The notes beneath the pieces are model-generated. The model was not told where the DNA came from. It saw only the letters and a program-made list of their open reading frames with translations, and did no database searches. Below, in pieces: positions 32,940 to 39,588 of a stretch of 64,000 nucleotides of DNA. The first letter of the stretch is position 1, and each line of letters starts with the position of its first letter. The stretch is from Ardenticatenaceae bacterium (lineage in GTDB: Bacteria > Chloroflexota > Anaerolineae > Promineifilales > Promineifilaceae), in assembly GCA_020634435.1 (NCBI GenBank), contig JACKBS010000005.1:248001-312000 (forward strand), written 5' to 3'. A program made the translations under genes and the position numbers.

Positions 32940-34154
32940 CTAAAATCCCTCGTGACGGGTGCGAGCGCCTCGCGCTAAATCTTTGCTGCCTTGCTTGGAG
33001 GTAATGTCGTTGCTGATGCCGTGCCGCTCCATGATGATGTCGATCATGAAGTTGAGTTCGCTGGCGTCTTGCCGCCCGACCACGGCCATCTCGTCGGCGC
33101 GGGCGATGACGTAGGGGTAGTTGCCCAGGATGCGGCATTGATCGATGAGGAGGCTGTGAACGGCCGTTACCGCTTCATCATCCTCCGCCACCCATCGGGG
33201 AATATCCACCCGGGCAATGTTCTGCCCCGACTGCCCTGGATTGAGGTAGAAAAAGCAAACCTCATTGGCGGCATCCTGAGCCATGAACACGTCGTTAGCG
33301 TCGGAAATGTTGGCAAACACGGCGCTCCGTTCGCCCGGTCCCAAAATCTGGCTAAACACGTCGGCATCAGTCACGCCCTGCGTGGTCTTGCGTTGCCCGA
33401 GCTCCTTCCAATTGAACTGTGCGTCGGACATTCCAGAAATAGAGCGCAGCAAGGTCATCACGGCGCTGGTGCCGGGGCGATCGATGTAGCCGCACAGCAG
33501 TGCGCCAGCCTGGCGCATGCCGATCATGTGGCTGCCCCATTCGGTAACGGCCGTATTATCCGCCACCCCCGCCGAGCCAATCGGCCAGTACAACAACCGT
33601 TGGTCCAAAATGGCCAGTAGCGGCGGGGCATTGTGCCGATTGGCGACTGATTTGCGCGCCAACGTTTCGATTTCTTTTATATCTCGCTCAATGCTCACCG
33701 CGCCGGGCGTGTCGTTGAAGCTGGCAATCGTTTCGTCACTTTCGGGGTAGAAAATATCTGGTTGGGAAAAGGTTTCGGGCGTACGGTCGCTGCCATGATG
33801 GTAAATAATGCCGCCCACGTTGATCAGGTAGTACAGGTGCGCCGCGTGGCGATCGGGCATGATCTGGCTGCCGTCGGCGGCGATAATGGTGGCTTGGAGC
33901 GGCGGCGGCGGCGCAGGAATGTGGCTATCGAGCGGTTCGTTTTCAGAAAACGGCCGTGCCGAGCGGTAATATTTTTCGTCGGATTTCTCTTTAGCGGTGG
34001 TGAGGGCCTGGGAAACGGCCGTCCAGTTCGTGCGGTAGGTGTGCAACGTGTCCAGCGCCTCGGCCACGCGCTCGCTGCGCTGGCTCAGGCGGCGGGCGGT
34101 GGTTTGGGCCATCTTTTCCAAATCGGCGGTTAGCTTTTCAAATTCCAGGGTCAT
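32940..34154 (-). CDS. nurA: NurA-family nuclease
   Basis: A 404-residue NurA-domain protein, expected to be a Mn-dependent 5'-3' exonuclease and endonuclease that works with HerA on DNA ends. The first metal site is in IIAADGSQI (Asp94). Other family blocks are LLAILDQRLLYW (about 190-200), AGALLCGYIDRPGT (about 230-243) and the C-terminal YPYVIARADEMAVVGRQDASELN. An N-terminal coiled region (1-60) is typical. There is no SD: TACAAT lies seven bases before the ATG with TTTACG 17 bases further up, so the message is probably leaderless. It opens a minus-strand group of five genes. Four ACGGCCGT sites lie inside, unlike the following gene. Confidence 0.9.
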   Translation of the reverse strand: MTLEFEKLTADLEKMAQTTARRLSQRSERVAEALDTLHTYRTNWTAVSQALTTAKEKSDEKYYRSARPFSENEPLDSHIPAPPPPLQATIIAADGSQIMPDRHAAHLYYLINVGGIIYHHGSDRTPETFSQPDIFYPESDETIASFNDTPGAVSIERDIKEIETLARKSVANRHNAPPLLAILDQRLLYWPIGSAGVADNTAVTEWGSHMIGMRQAGALLCGYIDRPGTSAVMTLLRSISGMSDAQFNWKELGQRKTTQGVTDADVFSQILGPGERSAVFANISDANDVFMAQDAANEVCFFYLNPGQSGQNIARVDIPRWVAEDDEAVTAVHSLLIDQCRILGNYPYVIARADEMAVVGRQDASELNFMIDIIMERHGISNDITSKQGSKDLARGARTRHEGF

Positions 34155-34161
34155 GGGCGCT

Positions 34162-34190
34162 ATTGTAAACCTTAATCAAACAGGCGTAAA
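34162..34190 (-). promoter_or_regulatory. Probable leaderless promoter of the nurA-herA group
   Basis: On the minus strand TTTACG (34190-34185) and TACAAT (34167-34162) are separated by exactly 17 bases, and the nurA ATG begins after seven more bases. This geometry predicts initiation at or next to the start codon. Confidence 0.5.
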
Positions 34191-34235
34191 CCAAAATATT
34201 TTACCGCAGAGATCGCTGAGGACGCGGAGCTTTTC

Positions 34236-34262
34236 TGATTACCGAATACTGATTACTGATTA
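34236..34262. repeat. GTAATCAGTA-type repeat covering the yjjX stop
   Basis: GATTACCGAATACTGATTAC and the following TGATTAC are repeated TGATTAC/ATACTGATTAC units, as at 15568-15596. The TAA stop of the yjjX-like gene lies inside the element. Confidence 0.6.
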
Positions 34263-34787
34263 CGGTTCACGGTAAAGTTCAGGCGAAACAAACGGCGCAA
34301 ACGCATACGCCGTAGCCAGAGCAAACGTCTCGCCGCGCAGCACCAGGCCGTTGGTGAGCGCCCCCACCGCGCCCCCCTTTTGCTTGACATTGTGGTCGTC
34401 GAGAATCTCGTCCATCACGTGGCCGAGTTCGGTGCCAGCCAACACTTTTTGGGCGATGTGGTCGGGCAAAGGCAATCTGCCGCCGCCACCGATGCCAGTA
34501 CGGCCGTTCCTATCCACCACCACGACCCAACCATGCAGCGTCAGGCCAAACGGTTCCGGGTGCACACCCCCTTCTAACCCAACGCCAAAGTCCGCGTCCA
34601 GCGCAGAGCGGGCAGCGATGGCCCGATTGTGTGCCCCGATGCGTGTCTCTTCGTCCGTCATCGGCATGTCGCTGACGCCAGAGGGTACGGAAATGGACAC
34701 AATTTCCGCTTCTGGCCAGATACGGGTGATGGTTTGGCGAACGGCCGTAACCTTTACCGGATTTGTGGAACCAACAGCAATCTTCAT
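34260..34787 (-). CDS. yjjX: Inosine/xanthosine triphosphatase (YjjX family)
   Basis: A 175-residue house-cleaning phosphatase expected to hydrolyse ITP and XTP so that these are not built into nucleic acids. The N-terminal KIAVGSTNPVKVTAVRQ is the family's nucleotide-binding segment. GVSDMPMTDEETRIGAHNRA, FGVGLEGGV and GGAVGALTNGLVLRGE are further conserved blocks. Length is normal for the DUF84 family. No SD is evident. The stop codon lies in a GTAATCAGTA repeat. An ACGGCCGT site sits right after the N-terminal block (read V-T-A-V) and another is read N-G-R near residue 94. Confidence 0.92.
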   Translation of the reverse strand: MKIAVGSTNPVKVTAVRQTITRIWPEAEIVSISVPSGVSDMPMTDEETRIGAHNRAIAARSALDADFGVGLEGGVHPEPFGLTLHGWVVVVDRNGRTGIGGGGRLPLPDHIAQKVLAGTELGHVMDEILDDHNVKQKGGAVGALTNGLVLRGETFALATAYAFAPFVSPELYREP

Positions 34788-34799
34788 AGGGATTTTTCA

Positions 34800-34872
34800 A
34801 CGCAAAGGACGCAAAGAAGCAGAGGTGCAAAGAATTGCTTCATTTCTCTTTGCCCCTTCGCGCCTTTGCGTC
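34800..34872. repeat. CAAAGGACGC-type inverted repeat
   Basis: ACGCAAAGGACGCAAAGAAG faces CTCTTTGCCCCTTCGCGCCT and GCGTC, an imperfect hairpin between the GbsR-type gene and yjjX. It is related to the element at 3643-3696. Confidence 0.65.
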
Positions 34873-34882
34873 AAATTTTGTT

Positions 34883-35419
34883 TTAGCCAATTTCTATTTT
34901 GGTAACAGAGTCAAAATCGAGGGTTTCCTGGCCACCCAGCACCGTTTCCAGAGCCATCTGGGCAAATTCAAAAAACGCTTGCAGATCATCCATACGCTCC
35001 AGGTAATATTTGGCCAGCTCTTGCTCTTCGGCGCTGAGCTGGTCATTGGCCGATTGCAGCTTGGCCACGCTTTCACCCAACACCTGCAACGCAACCTGCA
35101 CTTCGCGCCGCTCGCGGCTGTCCAACACGTTGCGAATCACCTGCCACAGGTCCGATTCAGCCTGGTAATATTTTTTGCGCTCGCCGCGCATCCAGACCTC
35201 GTTGGCCATGCCCCACCGCTCTAGAGCGCGCATGTTCATGCTTACGGAGCCTTTGCTAATTTGCAGCGTGTCAGCCAGATCATCCAACGAGAGCGCTTCT
35301 GGATTCATGAGTAGCGTACCGTAAAGCCTTCCCATCACTTCACTAAAGCCAAAAAAGCGAGCCAAGCGACCCAAGCCAGCCACGGTACTGTCATTTACGG
35401 CCGTTAAACTTTTGTGCAT
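34883..35419 (-). CDS. GbsR/MarR-type transcriptional regulator
   Basis: A 178-residue regulator with a winged helix-turn-helix (about 40-85: LSLDDLADTLQISKGSVSMN and LERWGMANEVWMRGERKKYY), the pattern of the GbsR group. GbsR of Bacillus represses choline uptake genes; the ligand and targets here are unknown. A long helix follows (about 95-150) that would form the dimer. AGGGGA lies six bases before the ATG. It is followed by yjjX on the same strand, with a repeat between. One ACGGCCGT site falls at the N-terminus and is read T-A-V. Confidence 0.88.
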   Translation of the reverse strand: MHKSLTAVNDSTVAGLGRLARFFGFSEVMGRLYGTLLMNPEALSLDDLADTLQISKGSVSMNMRALERWGMANEVWMRGERKKYYQAESDLWQVIRNVLDSRERREVQVALQVLGESVAKLQSANDQLSAEEQELAKYYLERMDDLQAFFEFAQMALETVLGGQETLDFDSVTKIEIG

Positions 35420-35498
35420 CGTTTTCCCCTGCGTTCAGAACGTTTTGAATGTACCTGATGTTAGCAAAGTTGTGAATGCTCGTCAACAGGGGGAGGAG

Positions 35499-35565
35499 AG
35501 TGAAAAGTGATAAGTGAAAAGTAAAAAGTCGCCCACTTTTCACTTTTGACTTTTTACTTTTCACT
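35499..35565. repeat. GTGAAAAGT-family inverted repeat covering the thiD end
   Basis: AGTGAAAAGTGATAAGTGAA (from 35499) faces CCACTTTTCACTTTTGACTT and TTTACTTTTCACT (to 35565). The right arm contains the thiD stop codon and last residues (SEK). Confidence 0.8.
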
Positions 35566-36354
35566 AAAAAGTGCCAGCGGACCATGCCCACCGCCAAGCT
35601 GCCAGTTGGTCGCGCGCAGGATAGCGCGGTGGGTAAACTGTTGAGCCAAGGCAACCGCATCTACGAGAGGCATACCTTGCGCCAGGAAGGCACAAATCGC
35701 AGCGGAAAGGGTATCGCCGGAACCGTGCGTGTTTTGGGTTTGAAGTCGCGGCTGGCGAAAATCGGTGAAGGTTTGGCCGTTGAACAACACATCCACCAAT
35801 TCATCCCCTTCGCGGAAACCTTTGATGAGTATATTTTTGGCACCTAGTGCGTGGAGTTGCGTGGCGGCACGGCGCAGGCTTGCGTAGGAATCAATCGTGG
35901 AAGTTTGCAGGAGAACGGCCGTTTCTACCAGATTCGGCGTCACTAAATCAGCCAATGGCAGGAGGTAGGCCAGATACAGCTGGCGCACCACATCGGGGAA
36001 CATGCTTTGGCCGCGATGATTCACCAGCACAGGATCAATCACAATGTGGGCTGGTTTGTATTTTTGCAGCATGGCAGAGACGGCGATAACCAGTTCCGCC
36101 CGCCCCAGAAAGCCGGTTTTTACGGCCGTTGCCCCATAATCACTCAGCACCGCTTCCAGCTGCGACTGCACAAATTGGGGTGTCATCCAGGTGACATCTT
36201 GCACGGTGCGGCTGTTTTGGGCGGTAACGGCCGTTAGCACACTCATCCCGTAACCGCCCAGCAGCGTCCACGTTTTCAGGTCCGCCTGGATGCCCGCCGC
36301 GCCCCCGCTGTCCGAGCCGCCAATGGTGAGGAGTTTGACTGGTTCGTGTGTCAT
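35554..36354 (-). CDS. thiD: Hydroxymethylpyrimidine/phosphomethylpyrimidine kinase
   Basis: Phosphorylates HMP and HMP-P to HMP-PP for thiamine synthesis. The 266 residues match ThiD. Landmarks are LLTIGGSDSGGAAGIQADLK (8-27), TAVTAQNSRTVQDV, AVKTGFLG, VIDPVLVNHRGQ, TPNLVETAVLL and THGSGDTLSAAICAFLAQG, the last holding the catalytic Asp in G-S-G-D. The stop and the last three codons are provided by the GTGAAAAGT repeat at 35499-35565. No SD is seen and no TPP riboswitch is recognisable in the 50 bases upstream. No other thi genes are in the window. Three ACGGCCGT sites are read mostly T-A-V. Confidence 0.94.
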   Translation of the reverse strand: MTHEPVKLLTIGGSDSGGAAGIQADLKTWTLLGGYGMSVLTAVTAQNSRTVQDVTWMTPQFVQSQLEAVLSDYGATAVKTGFLGRAELVIAVSAMLQKYKPAHIVIDPVLVNHRGQSMFPDVVRQLYLAYLLPLADLVTPNLVETAVLLQTSTIDSYASLRRAATQLHALGAKNILIKGFREGDELVDVLFNGQTFTDFRQPRLQTQNTHGSGDTLSAAICAFLAQGMPLVDAVALAQQFTHRAILRATNWQLGGGHGPLALFSEK

Positions 36355-36405
36355 GGAAGAAAAGAAGCGTGATACATGAGGAAACCAGGCATCACGCTCA
36401 CCGTT

Positions 36406-36774
36406 TTACCCCGTAAAAATGACTTCAATCAGCGGACTGCCTGTGATCAGCTCATCCAACGATTCCACCTGCTCCCGATACCAGGCCATTGCCGGATCGC
36501 TAAAGAGGGTACGGCGCTCGATTGGGTTGAGCACAAAGCGGGCACGAGCCGACAAATCAGCCTGCACCGACTCTTTTAGATGGAAGATAAAGTTGGGGTT
36601 TTCCAGCAAATTGGCGTACCAATCGCGCGGGCCGGGCGTACCGGTGATGTAGATACGGCCGTTTACCTGCCTGAACCAGATTTCAATCCGCCGGGGTTTT
36701 CCGCTCTTGTGTCCCATTGTGGTGATATCAATGGTCTCATCTGTGGCCAAAGCTTGCTTAATTTTCTCGTCCAT
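36406..36774 (-). CDS. F420/deazaflavin-type nitroreductase family protein
   Basis: A 122-residue protein of the split beta-barrel family that includes deazaflavin-dependent nitroreductases. The blocks IDITTMGHKSGKPRRIEIWF, GRIYITGTPGPRDWYANLLE and NPNFIFHLKESVQADLSARA are typical. It probably binds F420 or a flavin and reduces an unknown substrate. I chose the ATG at 36774, with GAGGA eight bases upstream; the longer frame begins at a weaker site. It lies upstream of thiD on the same strand with a 51-base gap. An ACGGCCGT site is read N-G-R in the first beta strand pair. Confidence 0.82.
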   Translation of the reverse strand: MDEKIKQALATDETIDITTMGHKSGKPRRIEIWFRQVNGRIYITGTPGPRDWYANLLENPNFIFHLKESVQADLSARARFVLNPIERRTLFSDPAMAWYREQVESLDELITGSPLIEVIFTG

Positions 36775-36930
36775 GATCAATTTCCTCATCCGTGTCCCAT
36801 TTTCCACCTGCATTTTAACATATCCATTGCCGATTCAGGCAAGTGCGGTTAGGATTCAGGGTCAACTCGAAAATAACATGCGGTCTGGATAGAAACGGCC
36901 GTAAGAATCACCCCCACTTAAAAAGCTCTA

Positions 36931-36994
36931 GCCACAGCGGTAAAAGAGAACTCAGAGAAAAACCGATCTCTAAAATCTCTGTGCGCTCTGTGGC
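36931..36994. repeat. CACAG/CTGTG inverted repeat upstream of the ABC-F gene
   Basis: GCCACAG (36931-36937) pairs with CTGTGGC (36988-36994); inside it AGAGAACTCAGAGA faces TCTCTAAAATCTCTGTG. Related CACAGAT units occur at 48149-48197. Confidence 0.55.
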
Positions 36995-37017
36995 AAAGTT
37001 AAAATTAGGATAAAACG

Positions 37018-38655
37018 ATGTTAGTAGCCAGCGATATCACCCTCTCATTTGGGCAGCGGGTGCTTTTTAAAGATGTCAATCTCAAATTTCTACCAGGGAA
37101 CTGCTATGGCCTGATCGGGGCCAACGGCGCGGGCAAATCGACTTTCCTCAAGGTATTGGCCGGAGAAATCGAGCCTAACAAGGGCGAGATCATCACCGAT
37201 CCCAACGAGCGCATCGCCGTTTTGCAGCAGGACCAGTTCGCCTTCGATGAGTACACGGTGCTAGAAACGGTCATCATGGGGCACAAGCAGCTGTACGAGG
37301 TGCAAAAAGCACGTGATGCCATTTACGCCAAGCCCGATTTCTCCGAGGAAGATGGCATTTTGGCCGCCGATCTAGAAGCGACCTTTGCCGAGCTGAACGG
37401 CTACGAAGCGGAATCCGAAGCGGCCACGCTGCTCAAAGGATTGGGCATCGAGGAAGCGCTGCTCGACCGGATGATGCGCGACTTGGAAGGCACACAAAAA
37501 GTGCGCGTGCTGCTGGCCCAGGCCATGTTCGGTAATCCCGACATCCTGCTGCTGGACGAACCGACCAACCAGCTAGACCTGGACACGATCCGCTGGCTGG
37601 AAGATTTTCTGTTCCGCTTCAACAACACCGTCATCGTGGTGTCCCATGACCGGCATTTCCTCAACAACGTCTGCACCCACATCGCCGACATTGATTACGG
37701 CAAGATTCAGCTGTACGTGGGCAACTACGAATTCTGGTACGAATCCAGCCAGCTGGCGATGGAGCAGCGCAAGAATGAAAAGAAGAAGCGCGAGGACAAA
37801 ATTAAGGAGCTGGAGGAATTTGTGCGTCGCTTTAGCGCCAACGTGGCCAAGGCACGTCAGGCTACCTCGCGCAAGAAGCTTATCGACAAGCTAACGATGG
37901 ATGAGCTGCCTGCCAGCACCCGCCGCTTTCCCTTTGTGGGCTTTGACCCGGAACGGCCGTGTGGCAAAGTGGTCCTGCGCGTGAAAGACCTCAGCAAATC
38001 GGTGGATGGGCAAGCGGCCCTCAGTAACTTTAACCTGGAAGTGAACCAGGGCGACAAAATCGCCTTCATCGGCGACAACGACCTGATAAAAACCACCCTG
38101 TTTGATATTTTGGCAGGTGAGCTGGAACCCGATTACGGCAGCTACGAATGGGGCACCACCATCACCATGTCCTACTTCCCCAAAGAAAACAGCGCCTACT
38201 TCGATACCGACCTGAACCTGGTGGAATGGCTGCGCCAGTATGCCACGGTGGACGATAGCGAAACGTTCCTACGCGGCTTTTTGGGACGGATGTTGTTCTC
38301 CGGTGAGGAAGCGCTGAAAAATACGCGCGTGCTCTCCGGTGGCGAAAAGGTGCGCTGTATGCTATCGCGTATGATGCTCAGCGGAGCCAATGCGCTGATG
38401 CTGGACGAGCCGACCAATCACCTCGATTTGGAGGCGATCACCGCGCTGAACAAAGGCCTCATCAAGTTCCCCGAAGTGGTGCTGTTTGCCTCGCACGACT
38501 ACGAGTTTGTCAACACGATTGCCAACCGCATCGTGGAAATTGCCCCCGGTGGGGCCATCGACCGGATGATGACTCTGGAAGCATATCTGGCCGATCCCAC
38601 CATCGCCGCGCTGCGTCGTGAGCTTTACCACGGCGAACACGCGATGATGTTATAA
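37018..38655 (+). CDS. ABC-F family ATPase, YbiT-like, with degenerate motifs
   Basis: A 545-residue protein with two ABC ATPase domains and no membrane part, so a ribosome-associated ABC-F factor is expected. Domain 1 has Walker A GANGAGKS (34-41), signature LEGTQK (156-161) in place of LSGGQ, and Walker B LLLDEPTNQLD. The linker (about 240-300) is highly charged (QRKNEKKKREDKIKELEEFV). Domain 2 has GDNDLIKTT (352-360), in which the Gly before the P-loop Lys is Ile, then LSGGEKVR and LMLDEPTNHLD. E. coli YbiT also lacks a canonical first signature, so that change fits the subfamily; the second Walker A change is more unusual. AGGA lies eight bases before the ATG. Confidence 0.92.
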   Translation: MLVASDITLSFGQRVLFKDVNLKFLPGNCYGLIGANGAGKSTFLKVLAGEIEPNKGEIITDPNERIAVLQQDQFAFDEYTVLETVIMGHKQLYEVQKARDAIYAKPDFSEEDGILAADLEATFAELNGYEAESEAATLLKGLGIEEALLDRMMRDLEGTQKVRVLLAQAMFGNPDILLLDEPTNQLDLDTIRWLEDFLFRFNNTVIVVSHDRHFLNNVCTHIADIDYGKIQLYVGNYEFWYESSQLAMEQRKNEKKKREDKIKELEEFVRRFSANVAKARQATSRKKLIDKLTMDELPASTRRFPFVGFDPERPCGKVVLRVKDLSKSVDGQAALSNFNLEVNQGDKIAFIGDNDLIKTTLFDILAGELEPDYGSYEWGTTITMSYFPKENSAYFDTDLNLVEWLRQYATVDDSETFLRGFLGRMLFSGEEALKNTRVLSGGEKVRCMLSRMMLSGANALMLDEPTNHLDLEAITALNKGLIKFPEVVLFASHDYEFVNTIANRIVEIAPGGAIDRMMTLEAYLADPTIAALRRELYHGEHAMML

Positions 38656-38870
38656 AAATGCGTCCGCAGGGTGCCCAGAGCAATCAGCAAATCTGGGCCT
38701 CTGCAACTGATTTATGGATCAATCGGGCCATCGCGTAAGAAATCGGCCGTAATTTCCCCTTCACAATTCCATCGTTAATGATCGTTTTCAGATCGCTGCC
38801 TCTTTACACTGGTTGATAACTATTTGTCATGCAAACAAACTTTTATTAGACAGCAGCAAGGAGGTAACAA

Positions 38871-39497
38871 ATGCAACAGCGACGACTGATTGTTGGTGGC
38901 TTAATTCTTTTTTTCTTCATGGTGACGGGTGGATTAACGAGTTGCGCCTTGTTGGAAAATAGTTCTGGTACAGATTTAACCAACGCGGTGGGCATGAGTG
39001 ATGGCAACGGCCCGGGCTCCGGCAATTGGATTCCCCCTGTTCCTAAAAATCGCAACCAGTGTTTACAGCTCCACGCCACCGGTGTTAACCTGAAGGACAG
39101 CCTCATCAGCAACAGCGATCAGCTGGAAATTATTCGCAAACGGTGCGTAGACGAAAACGGTGAATTTTTGCCCGGTGTGGATGTGGACGAATGTATTGTG
39201 AACTTCGAAAAGTTCTACCAGCCCGCCCAAAACCTAATCGCGGATCTGATAGTTGGGGGGACACGCTACGAAGAAAGCTGTACTTCTGTTGACGGAGGCG
39301 ATACGCTGCCTCTTTGGCCGCAGCTGGCCGGGAAAGATGACGAGAAAGAGCCACCTAGCGCAACGGCCGTTCCCGAGGCAACAAAAGAACCCGCTGATAA
39401 AGATGATACGTGGGGCTGCTGCTGGTGCCTTACCTGCACCCAGCGCCTCGATGCAGGCTATGTGTTACGGCCGTTAATCATTAAACCGTCTGGCTAA
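38871..39497 (+). CDS. Lipoprotein with Cys-rich C-terminus, unknown function
   Basis: A 208-residue predicted lipoprotein. The signal peptide ends in GLTSCALL, with the lipobox Cys at residue 25. The mature protein has no family that I recognise. Its C-terminal part is acidic and Pro-rich (DDEKEPPSATAVPEATKEPA) and is followed by WGCCWCLTCTQR, four Cys in eight residues, which could bind metal or form disulfides. Earlier single Cys residues lie near 64, 92, 105 and 137. AAGGAGG lies five bases before the ATG. It is a single gene that converges on nnr with a perfect terminator between. Two ACGGCCGT sites flank the Cys cluster. Confidence 0.8.
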   Translation: MQQRRLIVGGLILFFFMVTGGLTSCALLENSSGTDLTNAVGMSDGNGPGSGNWIPPVPKNRNQCLQLHATGVNLKDSLISNSDQLEIIRKRCVDENGEFLPGVDVDECIVNFEKFYQPAQNLIADLIVGGTRYEESCTSVDGGDTLPLWPQLAGKDDEKEPPSATAVPEATKEPADKDDTWGCCWCLTCTQRLDAGYVLRPLIIKPSG

Positions 39498-39526
39498 ACC
39501 AAACGCACGTTCTCCAATTGTTAGCA

Positions 39527-39574
39527 AAAACACGCAGATTGAACATGTCGAAAAATGCTCAATCTGCGTGTTTT
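39527..39574. terminator. Bidirectional terminator between convergent genes
   Basis: AAAACACGCAGATTGA (39527-39542) and TCAATCTGCGTGTTTT (39559-39574) form a perfect 16-bp stem with a 16-base loop. The A/T tails on both sides suit termination from both the lipoprotein gene and nnr. Confidence 0.88.
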
Positions 39575-39588
39575 GTTATTTGCGCTTT

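Noticed and set aside
32940..33138. N-terminal extension of the 31945 gene reading into nurA
   Set aside because: The extension is Arg/His-rich, out of frame with nurA and lacks a start signal; the ATG at 32931 with a GAGGGA site is the likely start.
36355..36405. Possible TPP riboswitch upstream of thiD
   Set aside because: Only 51 bases separate thiD from the next gene and no conserved THI-box words are seen.
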